From: Acidobacteriota bacterium
Lineage (GTDB): Bacteria > Acidobacteriota > Vicinamibacteria > Vicinamibacterales > SCN-69-37
Direction of reading: 5' to 3'
DNA: 64,000 nt
Assembly: GCA_020853395.1 (NCBI GenBank)
Contig: JADYYY010000010.1
Coordinates: 434,001 to 498,000, forward strand
Shown here: one piece after another, positions 1 through 8,893 of the stretch
Layout: every line of letters begins with the position of its first letter
Position numbering within the stretch: the first letter of the stretch is position 1
Made by a program: the position numbers and the translations under genes
Notes under the pieces: generated by a model
Database searches by the model: none
Told to the model about the DNA's origin: nothing
Seen by the model: only the letters and a program-made list of their open reading frames with translations

Positions 1-1280
1 GCCGAGCGGCGGGCGACTCGACTGTACCGAATCGCGGACCAGCTCTGCTCGGTGCGCCGGCGCTTGTCTTCGTTGCGCAGGTCGGACGTGTCCACGTTCG
101 CGGCGGCCTCGACCTGCTCGCGCTTGAGCGCCGCCGCCAGCTCGGTCGCCGGCATGGTGCCGTACTGGACGTTCCCCTTCTTGCCACCGAACGCGGACCC
201 GGGATCGCCGCTCTCGCCGTTCTGCATCATCATCCCGGTGGCGCCTTGGGCGGCCGCCGGATCACGCGTCGGCACCTTGGCGCTGGCCTGCCCGCTGCTC
301 GCCTCGCCCGATTCGCCGAGGGCAGCCTGCTCGCTCTTCGTCGACTCGCCGGCGGCCTGCTGCTCGGCCGAAGGCGCCTGCTCGTTCGACCGCGCCTGCT
401 CGTTGGCCATCCGCGAGGCCGTGTTCTCGCGGGCCCACTGGACGTCGGTCGTGCTGGTGGGTGCCGGTGCCGCATCGGGCGCGCCGCCATGCGTACCTTC
501 CTGCTGCCGTCGTCGTGCGTCCTCGACGGCCTCGGCGACGAGCTCCTGCACGTCCGGCGGTGCGTTCGTGAAGCCGGGAAGCTGCTTGATGCGGGCGAGC
601 GCGTCGGCCGCCTTCAGCGTGCCGGCCTCGACCTGCGCGAGCAGGTCGAAGATCTGTGCCTGCAGCTCCGGCGGCAGCAAGGCGAGGTCTTCAGCCGGCA
701 GCGCGGCAGCGGCGTTCGAGGCCGAGGCGGCGAGCCGCGGCGCCGCGGGCCAGGACGGAACGCCGGCGGGAAGCGCGAACGCGGCGACGACGAGCGCCAG
801 CGTCGCGATCCATGCCCGGCGCGCGCGCACGGGAGGATAGACGTCGCCCCAGGTGATGCCGCCGAACTGCGAGGCGGCCCGGTCGAGATGGAACCGCACC
901 CAGTCGTCGGCGCGCTCACGCACGGCGAACCAGTGCGCGCTCCGCAGCTCGCCGCGAAGATCCGCATCACGATCGATCCGCGCCGCGACCTCGTCGGTGA
1001 GCGGCCTCGCCCGTCGTCCGGCCCAAAAGACGGCCGCCGCCGCGATCAGGACCGCAACGGCGGCGCCTGCGACGACGACGAACGGCCAGTGGACGAAGTA
1101 GCTCACGACCGAGACGAGGAACAGCGCGCCGGCGAGCAGCGGCGCCACACGCGACACCAGGGTCGCGGCCTCACGCCGCCGGCGCACGCGATCGGCAGAC
1201 GCGACGACGTCTCGAACGACCTCAGCAGAAGGGGTGATCTGGCTCACGGCTGCGCGAGTGATGGACCAACGATATCGCAT
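1..1280 (-). CDS. Membrane protein of unknown function, 3' end beyond the window (partial)
   Basis: An open frame runs from an ATG at 1280 to the left edge without a stop, giving at least 426 residues. The first 80 or so residues hold two hydrophobic segments (about 35-50 and 55-72), and a third lies near residues 130-150. After it comes a region rich in Ala, Glu and Gln, suggesting an extracytoplasmic coiled or low-complexity domain with an acidic, helical middle. An alternative in-frame GTG lies at 1247; neither start has a clear Shine-Dalgarno. The architecture (two N-terminal helices, one more, then a Gln/Glu-rich stretch) resembles large DUF4175-like membrane proteins found beside MoxR/DUF58 genes in many phyla, but that is only a resemblance and the decisive neighbours lie outside the window. 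Confidence 0.6.
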   Translation of the reverse strand, partial: MRYRWSITRAAVSQITPSAEVVRDVVASADRVRRRREAATLVSRVAPLLAGALFLVSVVSYFVHWPFVVVAGAAVAVLIAAAAVFWAGRRARPLTDEVAARIDRDADLRGELRSAHWFAVRERADDWVRFHLDRAASQFGGITWGDVYPPVRARRAWIATLALVVAAFALPAGVPSWPAAPRLAASASNAAAALPAEDLALLPPELQAQIFDLLAQVEAGTLKAADALARIKQLPGFTNAPPDVQELVAEAVEDARRRQQEGTHGGAPDAAPAPTSTTDVQWARENTASRMANEQARSNEQAPSAEQQAAGESTKSEQAALGESGEASSGQASAKVPTRDPAAAQGATGMMMQNGESGDPGSAFGGKKGNVQYGTMPATELAAALKREQVEAAANVDTSDLRNEDKRRRTEQSWSAIRYSRVARRS

Positions 1281-1640
1281 TTTGGCTGGGCCGACGGCTG
1301 ACCGGTCGCCGGCGACTCGGTGGCTCGGAAGCACCACGTCAGCCGCGAGCCGACGGCGGTGTTGGGCCGGGTCACTCCGGCCAGGCGCGCCGGCGTCGCT
1401 GGCGCCGGCATTGGACGTATCGTTTCTCGCTGACGTCGCGATGATCTGGACGACCTTCTTCTGGCTGGAGTGACCGGACGACTTCCTCGTCGTCCAAGGG
1501 CCGCCAGTGGGTTCTCATGCGTTCGCGCGCGTCTGCGTGGGTCGGGTCGGCGCCGATGCTTGGAGCATTACCCTCACGGATCTCTCAAGGGCCTGAGCCT
1601 TCGCGAATCTGCTCAAACGGTGCTTACGAACGCCGCGGAA
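1281..1640. other. Stretch without a recognisable gene
   Basis: These 360 bases hold only short frames without a plausible start or protein-like composition. One perfect 7-bp inverted repeat (1476-1482 with 1489-1495, six-base loop) is visible but has no T-run. No tRNA, riboswitch or repeat could be recognised. Confidence 0.5.
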
Positions 1641-1724
1641 TCACCTGATGACGGCAGTACGCGATCGCTTCCGTGTCCACAAACAGCCGAGCAGGACCAC
1701 CACCCCAAAGGCAATCGGGATCAT
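1641..1724 (-). CDS. Putative 27-residue single-span membrane peptide
   Basis: The start codon overlaps the stop of the preceding 47-residue ORF as ATGA (1721-1724), the classical arrangement for translational coupling. The peptide begins with a run of about 15 hydrophobic residues (MIPIAFGVVVLLGCLW) and ends in a cluster of Arg and Lys, as expected for a small inner-membrane peptide with a cytoplasmic basic tail. No family was recognised. Being so short it could be chance, but the coupling and clean hydrophobic-then-basic pattern make it worth keeping. It could also be a fragment of a longer decayed gene. Confidence 0.4.
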   Translation of the reverse strand: MIPIAFGVVVLLGCLWTRKRSRTAVIR

Positions 1725-1864
1725 TTGGGTCCGATTGGCAGTCTGTCGCGAATCTCGCGCAGCGTCTCGAGTTCCTTGTAGCGAAAGACGTAGTAGACGA
1801 CCGTGGACACGAGACCGATACACGCGAATCCGAGCCCGACGTAACGGAAGAGGTCGGTGTCCAT
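1721..1864 (-). CDS. Putative 47-residue single-span membrane protein
   Basis: The frame encodes an acidic N-terminus (MDTDLF), one transmembrane segment at about residues 8-27, and a charged amphipathic C-terminal helix (RYKELETLREIRDRL) that looks able to form a coiled coil. It begins with ATG eight bases downstream of a TAGAAT -10-like hexamer, an arrangement shared by several other genes here and suggestive of a leaderless transcript. Its stop overlaps the start of a second small membrane ORF. It matches no family I know. The overall plan (one membrane helix plus a short charged helix) is common among small stress or membrane-complex subunits, but no function can be given. Confidence 0.5.
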   Translation of the reverse strand: MDTDLFRYVGLGFACIGLVSTVVYYVFRYKELETLREIRDRLPIGPK

Positions 1865-1872
1865 ACGCGGCT

Positions 1873-1878
1873 ATTCTA
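1873..1878 (-). promoter_or_regulatory. -10 hexamer TAGAAT for the small membrane ORFs
   Basis: TAGAAT on the minus strand ends eight bases before the ATG at 1864. No good -35 is seen. A transcript starting at the usual distance would begin at or within a base or two of the start codon. Confidence 0.4.
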
Positions 1879-1978
1879 CCGGTCAGTTCGGTTCGTGATC
1901 CTATACGGCGTGACGATCAGGTCGCGCGTTGCTCGAAGCGGGGGGACCGAACCGCAGGTAGCGCGGTCGAAGATGCCG

Positions 1979-2290
1979 CTACCGTGCGCCCTGGGCCGCC
2001 GGTCGGCCGTCGGTCCCGTCCGCATGTCGGAGGAACACGCCTCGGCCGTCCACCACACCTGGACAGCGCGCGAGCGGACCGTCGCACGAGAAGTAGGCGC
2101 TGTTCGGTTTGCCCACCCGAGACAGGTCTCCCCACGTACAGCCCCGGATACACACGAGGTTCACCCGACCGGGACCCGGGGCGTCGATCTCCAGCTCGAA
2201 GTCCGCATAGGACGATTGCGCGCGGCCGAACGACCATCCGCCGAGCACGAGGGCTGCTGCCAGAACAACACGACTGATTACGCGGCGCAT
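1979..2290 (-). CDS. Small secreted Cys-containing protein of unknown function
   Basis: The 103-residue product starts with a typical signal peptide (basic start, hydrophobic core, Ala-rich cleavage region ending near residue 25). The mature part contains four cysteines in two pairs (CIRGC near residue 47 and CDGPLARC near residue 69), which could form two disulfides in the periplasm. GAGGTGA lies a few bases upstream of the ATG and supports the start. It lies downstream of lpdA on the same strand but about 75 bases away, so co-transcription is possible but not shown. Short secreted proteins with this Cys pattern are, from memory, frequent in Vicinamibacteria; no function is known to me. Confidence 0.7.
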   Translation of the reverse strand: MRRVISRVVLAAALVLGGWSFGRAQSSYADFELEIDAPGPGRVNLVCIRGCTWGDLSRVGKPNSAYFSCDGPLARCPGVVDGRGVFLRHADGTDGRPAAQGAR

Positions 2291-2364
2291 AGGTCACCTC
2301 ACGTCGATGAGCGCCAGCGATGAGCGCCAGCACCCCGCTCGCTCGGCCGCGCCCGCCGCGCGGT

Positions 2365-3792
2365 CTACGGCCGCGGCCGCTTCGGGCGGTACACGTGGGT
2401 GGAGTGGCCGAAGAACACCTCGGCGGACTCCATCAGCGTCTCGGAGAGGGTCGGATGCGGATGGATCGTGAGCTTCAGGTCCGTCGCGAGCGCGGCCATC
2501 TCGACCGCGAGCGCGCCTTCGGCGATGAGCTCGCCGGCTCCCGATCCGACCAGGCCGACGCCGAGCACCCGTTCGGACGTGGGATCGATGACGAGCTTCG
2601 TCAGACCATCCGGCCGGTCGATCGCGACCGCGCGGCCGAGCGCCGCCCACGGAAACTTCGCGACCTCGACCTGGCGGCCCTGCTTCTTCGCTTCCGTCTC
2701 CGTGAGGCCGCACCAGGCGAGTTCGGGGTCCGTGAAGACGACGGCCGGAATCGCCTGCGGCTCGAAGACGGCCTTGTGCCCGAGCGCCGACTCGACGGCG
2801 ACCCGCGCCTCGTGCGACGCCTTGTGCGCGAGCATCGGCTCGCCGACGACATCGCCGATCGCGAAGATGTTCGGCTCGTGCGTGCGCATGGACGCGTCCA
2901 CGGTGATGAACCCGCGATCGCCAACCTGGACGGCGGTCTTCTCCAGCCCGGGCACGGCCGAGTTGGGCTTCCGGCCGACGGACACGAGCACGCGGTCGAA
3001 CGTCTGCTCCCTGTCGGCCGCGTCCAGCCCGTCGCCGTCGATCGTGACGCGCACGGCGCTGCCGGTGTCCTTCATCTCGACGACGCGCGCGTTGAGCAGG
3101 ATCTTGTGCAGCGTCTGCTCGAGCCGGCGCTGAAGGACGGCCACGAGATCGCGATCCGCGCCCGGCAGGAGCCCGGCCGTCATCTCGACGACCGTCACCT
3201 TCGTGCCGAGCGCGGCGTACACGGACCCGAGCTCGAGACCGATGTAGCCGCCACCGACGACGAGAAGGCTGCCGGGAACCTCGGGCAGATCGAGCGCGCC
3301 GGTCGAGTCCATCACCCGCGGGCTGTCGATCGACAGCGCCGGCACGGCGGCCGGACGCGATCCGGTGGCGACGATCGCCTGCTCGAACGTCAACGTCTCG
3401 CTGCCGCCGCTCGCGAGCGCGATGTCGAGCGTGCGGGCGTCCTTGAACGCGGCACGGCCCTGGACGTAGGCGATCTTGCGCATCTTACTGACCTGCGCCA
3501 GCCCGCCCGTCATCTTCTGGACGACCTGATCCTTGAACCCGCGAAGCTTGGCGAGGTCGACCGCGGGGGCGCCGAACGACACGCCCCACGCCGCGGCATG
3601 CTTCGCCTCGCCGATGAGCTTGGCGACGTGCAGGAGCGCCTTCGAGGGGATGCACCCGCGGTAGAGGCAGACGCCGCCCGGATTCGGCTCGGTGTCGACG
3701 AGCGCCACCTGCATGCCCATGTCCGCGGCATAGAACGCCGCGGCGTAGCCGCCGGGCCCGGCGCCGATAACGACCAGTTGAGCTGAAGACAT
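2365..3792 (-). CDS. lpdA: Dihydrolipoyl dehydrogenase (E3 of pyruvate dehydrogenase)
   Basis: The 475-residue flavoprotein reoxidises dihydrolipoamide on E2 and passes electrons to NAD+. The N-terminus has the FAD-binding GAGPGG (10-15), followed by the redox-active disulfide CLYRGC (Cys42 and Cys47). A second nucleotide fold ([10 protein letters not shown], about 185) binds NAD+, and the C-terminal HPHPTLSE supplies the catalytic His/Glu pair. I chose the ATG at 3792: a longer in-frame start exists upstream, but it would overlap aceF and adds low-complexity residues before the FAD motif. It is the last gene of aceE-aceF-lpdA, 13 bases after aceF, so it most likely serves pyruvate dehydrogenase, though E3 is commonly shared with other 2-oxoacid dehydrogenases. 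Confidence 0.97.
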   Translation of the reverse strand: MSSAQLVVIGAGPGGYAAAFYAADMGMQVALVDTEPNPGGVCLYRGCIPSKALLHVAKLIGEAKHAAAWGVSFGAPAVDLAKLRGFKDQVVQKMTGGLAQVSKMRKIAYVQGRAAFKDARTLDIALASGGSETLTFEQAIVATGSRPAAVPALSIDSPRVMDSTGALDLPEVPGSLLVVGGGYIGLELGSVYAALGTKVTVVEMTAGLLPGADRDLVAVLQRRLEQTLHKILLNARVVEMKDTGSAVRVTIDGDGLDAADREQTFDRVLVSVGRKPNSAVPGLEKTAVQVGDRGFITVDASMRTHEPNIFAIGDVVGEPMLAHKASHEARVAVESALGHKAVFEPQAIPAVVFTDPELAWCGLTETEAKKQGRQVEVAKFPWAALGRAVAIDRPDGLTKLVIDPTSERVLGVGLVGSGAGELIAEGALAVEMAALATDLKLTIHPHPTLSETLMESAEVFFGHSTHVYRPKRPRP

Positions 3793-3805
3793 AGCGACGC
3801 AGGCC

Positions 3806-5155
3806 TCAGAGCAGCATCGACAGCGGCTGCTCGATGGCCTCGACGATGAAGCGGAGGAAGCGCACGGCATCCGCGCCATCGATGACGCGGTGATCGTAAG
3901 AGAGGGAGAGCGGCATCATCTGGCGCGGCACGAACTGCCCGTCCTGCCAGACGGGCTCGATCGAGCCGCGCGAGACGCCGAGGATCGCCACTTCGGGATG
4001 GTTCACGAGCGGCGTGAACGCGGTGCCGCCGAGCCCGCCGAGGTTGCTGACGGAGAACACGCCGCCGCTCATCTCGTCGAGACCGAGCTTCTTCTGTTGG
4101 GCCCGCTGCGCCAGATCGGTCAGCTCGACCGCAATCTCGATCAGCCCCTTGTGGTTGACGTCGCGGATCACCGGCACGAGCAAACCGTTCGGCGTATCGA
4201 CGGCGACGCCGACGTGACGGTACTTGCGGAGGACGATGCTCTGCCGAGCCATGTCGACCGACGAGGCGAACTGCGGGAACCGGTCGAGCGCCGCCGCGAC
4301 GATCTTCACGAGGGCGACCGTGACGGTGAGCTTCGCGCCCGCCTTCTCGACGCGTGGTCCGAAGTGCTTGCGGAACGTCTCGAGCGCCGTCATGTCGGCC
4401 TTGTCGTGCTGCGTGACGTGTGGCGCCTGCCAGCCGATCGACAAGTGCTCCGCCGTCTTCCGGCGGATGTTCGACATCGGCACGATCTCGATCTCGCCCC
4501 ACTTGCCGAGATCGGGCAGCGCCGCGGCGCGCGCCGGCCCGCCGTTGGCGAAGACCTCGCGCACGTGCTGCCGGACGTCCTGCTGGCCGATGCGACCTCC
4601 TGGCCCGCTGCCGCTCACCTGGGCGATGTCCACGCCGAGCTCACGGGCATAACGGCGCACCGACGGCGCCGCAGGCACGAGCGTCGGGCCTTCCGGACGT
4701 TCCGCCGGCGCCGCAGGCCGGGCGGACATGATGTCGACGACCGACGCACGGGCCGCGGGGCGCGCCGGCTCGGCCTCATCGGCCGGCGCCACGGCCTGAG
4801 GTGGCGGCGCCGCGGCGGCTGCCGGTTGCGCAGGAGCCGGTGCGGGCGCCGGCGGCGCGTCGACAGCAGCGGCATTTGCCGCCTGCGCCGGCGGCGCGGT
4901 CTCAGCGGCCGCTCCCGTGTCGGCGTCGAGCGCGAGCACTGCCTGCCCCACTTTCACCTTGTCACCTGGCTTCACGCGCACTTCCGTGACGCGGCCGGCG
5001 ACGCTCGACGGCACCTCGATGGTGGCTTTGTCGGTTTCGAGCTCGAGCACGGGCTGATCCTGCGCCACGACGTCGCCGACGTTGACGAGCACGCGGACGA
5101 CGTCCCCCTTCTCGACGTTCTCCCCGAGCTCGGGAAGCCTGAACTCAACTGGCAT
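3806..5155 (-). CDS. aceF: Dihydrolipoamide acetyltransferase (E2 of pyruvate dehydrogenase)
   Basis: This 449-residue core subunit transfers the acetyl group from lipoamide to CoA. There is one lipoyl domain (about 1-78) with the lipoylated Lys43 in [10 protein letters not shown]. It is followed by a long Ala/Pro-rich flexible linker (about 80-150), a peripheral subunit-binding domain (about 160-200) and the catalytic domain, with the active-site DHRVIDG at 421-427. Only one lipoyl domain is present, against three in Escherichia coli AceF; single-lipoyl E2s are common elsewhere. It lies between aceE (54-base gap) and lpdA (13-base gap), all on the minus strand, and is almost certainly co-transcribed with them. 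Confidence 0.96.
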   Translation of the reverse strand: MPVEFRLPELGENVEKGDVVRVLVNVGDVVAQDQPVLELETDKATIEVPSSVAGRVTEVRVKPGDKVKVGQAVLALDADTGAAAETAPPAQAANAAAVDAPPAPAPAPAQPAAAAAPPPQAVAPADEAEPARPAARASVVDIMSARPAAPAERPEGPTLVPAAPSVRRYARELGVDIAQVSGSGPGGRIGQQDVRQHVREVFANGGPARAAALPDLGKWGEIEIVPMSNIRRKTAEHLSIGWQAPHVTQHDKADMTALETFRKHFGPRVEKAGAKLTVTVALVKIVAAALDRFPQFASSVDMARQSIVLRKYRHVGVAVDTPNGLLVPVIRDVNHKGLIEIAVELTDLAQRAQQKKLGLDEMSGGVFSVSNLGGLGGTAFTPLVNHPEVAILGVSRGSIEPVWQDGQFVPRQMMPLSLSYDHRVIDGADAVRFLRFIVEAIEQPLSMLL

Positions 5156-5209
5156 GCCGTCTCCTACAGAGGATCCGCGAGCGACGCTCCATGAACGCCA
5201 GCGCCGCGA

Positions 5210-7885
5210 TCAAATCGTCATGGGATCGACTTTGTCGGGGTCGATCTCGAGATCCTTGAACGCCTGCCGGACCACCTTGGCGTCGATCTCTTTCTCCCGC
5301 GCGAGCAGCGACAAGGTGGTCGCGGCGATGTGGCGGGCATCCACTTCGAAGAAGTCACGCAGCGACGCGCGATCTTCGCTGCGGCCGAAGCCGTCGGTGC
5401 CGAGCACGGCCATCGGACGCCCCACCCACTGCGCGATCATCGCGGGCTGGCTCTTGAGGTAATCGGAGGCGGCGACGACGACACCGGGCTGCCCCGCGAG
5501 ACACTGGGCGACGTACGGCACGCGGGGCGTCTCCCCAGGATGCCGCAGATTCCAGCGATCGGCCTGCTGCGCGTCGCGGTAGAGCTGGTTGTAGCTCGTC
5601 GCGCTCCAGACGTCGGCGGCGACGCCGTACTTCTCGAGGATGCGCTGGGCCATGACGGTTTCGTTCAGGATCGTGCCGCTCCCGACCAACTGCGCCTTCG
5701 CCTTGGCCTTCGGCGTCTCGGACGCTTTGAGACGATAGAGCCCCTTGAGGATGCCGTCCCGCGCGCCCTCGGGCATCGGCGGCATCTCGTACTGCTCGTT
5801 CATCACGGTGAGGTAGTAGAAGATGGCCTCGCCATCCCCGTACATCCGCTTGATGCCGTCCTCGACGATCACCGCCAGCTCGTAGGCGTACGCCGGGTCG
5901 TACGCCCTGCACGTCGGCACCGAGAGCGCGAGCACATGGGAGTGGCCGTCCTGATGCTGCAGGCCTTCGCCGGCGAGCGTCGTGCGCCCCGCGGTGCCGC
6001 CGACCAGGAACCCGCGCGTCCGCGCGTCGGCCGCGGCCCAGATGAAGTCGCCGACGCGCTGGAACCCGAACATCGAGTAGTAGATGAAGAAGGGGATCGT
6101 GTTCACGCCGTGCGTCGCGTAGGCGGTGCCGGCGGCGATGAACGACGAGATCGAGCCGGCCTCGGTGATGCCCTCCTCGAGGATCTGCCCGTCCTTCGCT
6201 TCCTTGTAGTACAGCAGCGTGTCCATGTCGACCGGCTCGTAGACCTGGCCGATGCTGGAATAGATGCCGACGGCGCGGAAGAGCGACTCCATGCCGAACG
6301 TGCGAGCCTCGTCCGGGACGATTGGCACGACGAGCTTGCCGATGTCCTTGTCGCGCAAGAGCTTCGCCAGCAGGCGCACGAACACCATCGTCGTGGACGC
6401 CTTGCGCCCTTCGGTGCCCTTCGCGAACTCCTCGAAGACGCCGTCGAGCGCCGGCTGGATGCGCGGCGCACGCACGCTCCGCTTCGGCAGCGCGCCGCCC
6501 AGCGCGGCGCGGCGCTCCCGCATGTAGCGCAGCTCGGGGCTGTTCTCGTCGGGGCGGAAGAACGGCGCCTCGGCCACGCGTTCGTCGGGCACGGGGATGC
6601 CGAACCGATCCCGGAACGTGTGGAGATCGGCCTCGTTCATCTTCTTCTGCTGATGGGTGATGTTCTTCCCCTCGCCGGCCTCGCCCATGCCGTAGCCCTT
6701 GATCGTGCGGGCGAGGATCACGGTCGGTCCTCCCTTGTGGTTCACCGCCGCGCGATAGGCGTTGTACACCTTCAGCGGGTCGTGGCCGCCGAGCCGGAGA
6801 CTCTTCAATTGGTCGTCGGACAGATGGCGCACCATCTCGAGCAGGCGCGGATCCGCTCCCCAGAAGTGCTTCCGGAGGTAGGCGCCATCCTCGACGACGT
6901 ACCGCTGGTACTCGCCGTCGACGATCTCGCCCATGCGCTTGACGAGCAGCCCTTCGGTGTCGCGCGCGATCAGCTCGTCCCAGTCGCCCCCCCAGATCAC
7001 CTTGATGACGTTCCACCCTGCCCCACGGAACATCGCTTCCAGTTCCTGGATGATCTGGTGGTTGCCCCGCACCGGGCCGTCGAGGCGCTGCAGATTGCAG
7101 TTGACGACGAAGATGAGGTTGTCGAGCTTCTCCCGCGCGGCGAGCGAGATCGAGCCGAGCGTCTCGGGCTCGTCGGTCTCGCCGTCGCCGAGAAACGCCC
7201 ACACCTTCTGATCGGAGGGCGCCTTGAGCCCGCGGTTCTCCAGATAGCGGATGAACCGGGCCTGGTAGATCGAGGTGAGCGGCCCGATGCCCATCGACAC
7301 GGTCGGGTACTGCCAGAAGTCCGGCATCAGCCAGGGGTGCGGATACGACGAGAGCCCGCCTCCGGGCCTGAGCTCGCGGCGGAAGTTCCGGAGCTGGTCT
7401 TCGCTCATCCGGCCTTCCACGAACGCGCGCGCGTAGAAGCCGGGCGCGGCGTGCCCCTGGAAGAACACGACGTCCGGCTCGCGGCCATCGTCGCCGCCGC
7501 GGAAGAAGTGATTGAATCCGACCTCGTAGAGCGTCGCCGCCGAGGCGTAGGTCGAGATGTGGCCGCCGATGCCGTCCGACTCGCGGTTCGCCCGCACGAC
7601 CATCGCGAGCGCGTTCCAACGAACGAGGCTCTTGATCCGCCGCTCGAGCACCCGATCGCCCGGCACGGGCACCTGCTCGCTCGGCGCAATCGTGTTGACG
7701 TACGGCGTCGTCGCGCTGAACGGCGGACGGACGCCGGACGATCGGGCCCGAGCCGTCAGCGCGTCGAGCAGACGGATGACGCGGGTCTTGTCGCCCTCGT
7801 GGACGACGTAATCGAGCGACTCCAGCCATTCCCGCGTCTCGATGGCCTCGAGCGCGGCCGCGTCCGTCGGAGACAGATTCTTCAT
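5210..7885 (-). CDS. aceE: Pyruvate dehydrogenase E1 component, homodimeric type
   Basis: The 891-residue thiamine-diphosphate enzyme decarboxylates pyruvate and acetylates lipoyl-E2. Length and sequence fit the single-chain (alpha2) AceE family rather than the two-subunit PdhA/PdhB type. The ThDP-binding motif is visible as GDGETDEPE followed by VVNCN about 25 residues later, and His-rich N-terminal segments (HISTYAS, FQGHAAPG) are typical of the family. A much longer in-frame reading exists upstream, but it crosses the neighbouring gene and lacks protein-like composition. The ATG at 7885 begins the conserved N-terminus. A TACAAT -10-like hexamer lies 33 bases upstream. It is the first gene of the aceE-aceF-lpdA operon. 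Confidence 0.96.
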   Translation of the reverse strand: MKNLSPTDAAALEAIETREWLESLDYVVHEGDKTRVIRLLDALTARARSSGVRPPFSATTPYVNTIAPSEQVPVPGDRVLERRIKSLVRWNALAMVVRANRESDGIGGHISTYASAATLYEVGFNHFFRGGDDGREPDVVFFQGHAAPGFYARAFVEGRMSEDQLRNFRRELRPGGGLSSYPHPWLMPDFWQYPTVSMGIGPLTSIYQARFIRYLENRGLKAPSDQKVWAFLGDGETDEPETLGSISLAAREKLDNLIFVVNCNLQRLDGPVRGNHQIIQELEAMFRGAGWNVIKVIWGGDWDELIARDTEGLLVKRMGEIVDGEYQRYVVEDGAYLRKHFWGADPRLLEMVRHLSDDQLKSLRLGGHDPLKVYNAYRAAVNHKGGPTVILARTIKGYGMGEAGEGKNITHQQKKMNEADLHTFRDRFGIPVPDERVAEAPFFRPDENSPELRYMRERRAALGGALPKRSVRAPRIQPALDGVFEEFAKGTEGRKASTTMVFVRLLAKLLRDKDIGKLVVPIVPDEARTFGMESLFRAVGIYSSIGQVYEPVDMDTLLYYKEAKDGQILEEGITEAGSISSFIAAGTAYATHGVNTIPFFIYYSMFGFQRVGDFIWAAADARTRGFLVGGTAGRTTLAGEGLQHQDGHSHVLALSVPTCRAYDPAYAYELAVIVEDGIKRMYGDGEAIFYYLTVMNEQYEMPPMPEGARDGILKGLYRLKASETPKAKAKAQLVGSGTILNETVMAQRILEKYGVAADVWSATSYNQLYRDAQQADRWNLRHPGETPRVPYVAQCLAGQPGVVVAASDYLKSQPAMIAQWVGRPMAVLGTDGFGRSEDRASLRDFFEVDARHIAATTLSLLAREKEIDAKVVRQAFKDLEIDPDKVDPMTI

Positions 7886-7918
7886 ATGCCGAGCATCCTG
7901 TCGTTGACCCCGCCGCTC

Positions 7919-7924
7919 ATTGTA
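7919..7924 (-). promoter_or_regulatory. -10 hexamer TACAAT upstream of aceE
   Basis: TACAAT on the minus strand, 33 bases before the aceE ATG, in the only gene-free stretch upstream of the operon (7886-8058). No convincing -35 is seen. Confidence 0.35.
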
Positions 7925-8058
7925 CTGCCTCGACTCATGGGGAAGATACCTGCTCCGGGCGCCGAATCGCCGACGCGCATGAGGGGCATCAGCAACCAAC
8001 ATGCTGCACGGAATGGCGAACGCGATCGCCGGCGACGCCTCGCGGAGCCCCCACGCGG

Positions 8059-8847
8059 TTACGCGCGCTCGTCCCTGACGATTGCGACCGCCTGATCTGG
8101 CCGGTCGCTGATCAGCCCCGACACGCCCCACGCGATCAGCCGACGCATCTCGTCGGGATCGTCGACGATCCACGCCTGAACGGGCAGACCGGCGCGCAGG
8201 AACGTGCGCACGAACGAGCGACGGAGCACCTGCCGGCCGCGGAACCGGACCGGTACCTGGAACAGCCGATAGCCGCTGGTGCGTGGGGGCAGCAGGAAGT
8301 ACGAGCGGCGGATCGCCGCCTGCACTTCCTGCATCGATGCGCTCGTCGGGATGCCGGGCGCGCGCCGGCGGACGGCGTCGAGCACGCGGTGACTGAACCC
8401 GGCGAGGACGACCCGATCGGCCGCGCCCGCTGCGGTGACGACGTCGATCACCGGTTCGACGGCGCGCGGATCGTCCCCCTTGATCTCGACGATCACCGGG
8501 ACGGCCGTCGCGCGAGCGAGCAACGTGGCCAGCCGCGGCACGCCCGTCGCGCCGCGAAAGGGCGTGGTGCCCGCGGTGGCGAAGCGCCAGCCGGCGTCCA
8601 CGCGCTCGAGCTCGTCCGCGCTCATCGCCGACACGGGCCCGCGCGCGTCCGTCGTCCGATCCAGCGTGTCGTCGTGCACGACCACCGGCTCGCCGTCGCG
8701 CGCCAGCCGCACGTCGCACTCGAGCGCGTCGGCGCCGAGCGCCAGCGCGTGTTCGAACGCCAGCATCGTGTTCTCGGGACGCAGCAGCGAGCCGCCGCGG
8801 TGGGCGATGGCCATGGGACGCAGTGGGACGAGCAGCCGATCGATCAC
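8059..8847 (-). CDS. ugpQ: Glycerophosphodiester phosphodiesterase
   Basis: The 262-residue protein is a GDPD-family TIM barrel that hydrolyses glycerophosphodiesters to glycerol 3-phosphate and an alcohol. Signature residues are present: AHRGG with PENT (about 14-26), the metal-binding ECD (about 43-45) and [11 protein letters not shown] (about 54-64), plus a later EIKGD. No signal peptide is seen, so it probably acts in the cytoplasm on products of phospholipid turnover. Translation starts at a GTG (8847); an in-frame ATG at 8814 directly before AHRGG is possible. It diverges from the AAA+/VWA pair and lies upstream of the aceE operon on the same strand. The symbol is by family only. Confidence 0.88.
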   Translation of the reverse strand: MIDRLLVPLRPMAIAHRGGSLLRPENTMLAFEHALALGADALECDVRLARDGEPVVVHDDTLDRTTDARGPVSAMSADELERVDAGWRFATAGTTPFRGATGVPRLATLLARATAVPVIVEIKGDDPRAVEPVIDVVTAAGAADRVVLAGFSHRVLDAVRRRAPGIPTSASMQEVQAAIRRSYFLLPPRTSGYRLFQVPVRFRGRQVLRRSFVRTFLRAGLPVQAWIVDDPDEMRRLIAWGVSGLISDRPDQAVAIVRDERA

Positions 8848-8881
8848 CCGTACAGTTCAGCACTGTTCGCAGGGAGCGCGC

Positions 8882-8887
8882 TACTAT
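8882..8887 (+). promoter_or_regulatory. -10 hexamer TACTAT, six bases before the AAA+ ATPase start
   Basis: TACTAT is followed by GCAGGT and then the ATG at 8894. The spacing predicts transcription beginning at or next to the start codon. There is no Shine-Dalgarno at a workable distance. Confidence 0.45.
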
Positions 8888-8893
8888 GCAGGT

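Noticed and set aside
1234-1473. 79-codon frame in the gap at the left
   Set aside because: Overlaps the start of the membrane protein, has no ribosome-binding site and no plausible composition.
1917-2333. 138-codon minus-strand frame overlapping the small secreted protein gene
   Set aside because: Same strand, other frame; Arg-rich without features, while the 103-residue frame has a signal peptide and a Shine-Dalgarno.
5330-8095. A 921-codon open frame on the plus strand opposite aceE
   Set aside because: It is a shadow of the aceE codons in a GC-rich genome; the encoded protein has no domains and aceE is clear on the other strand.
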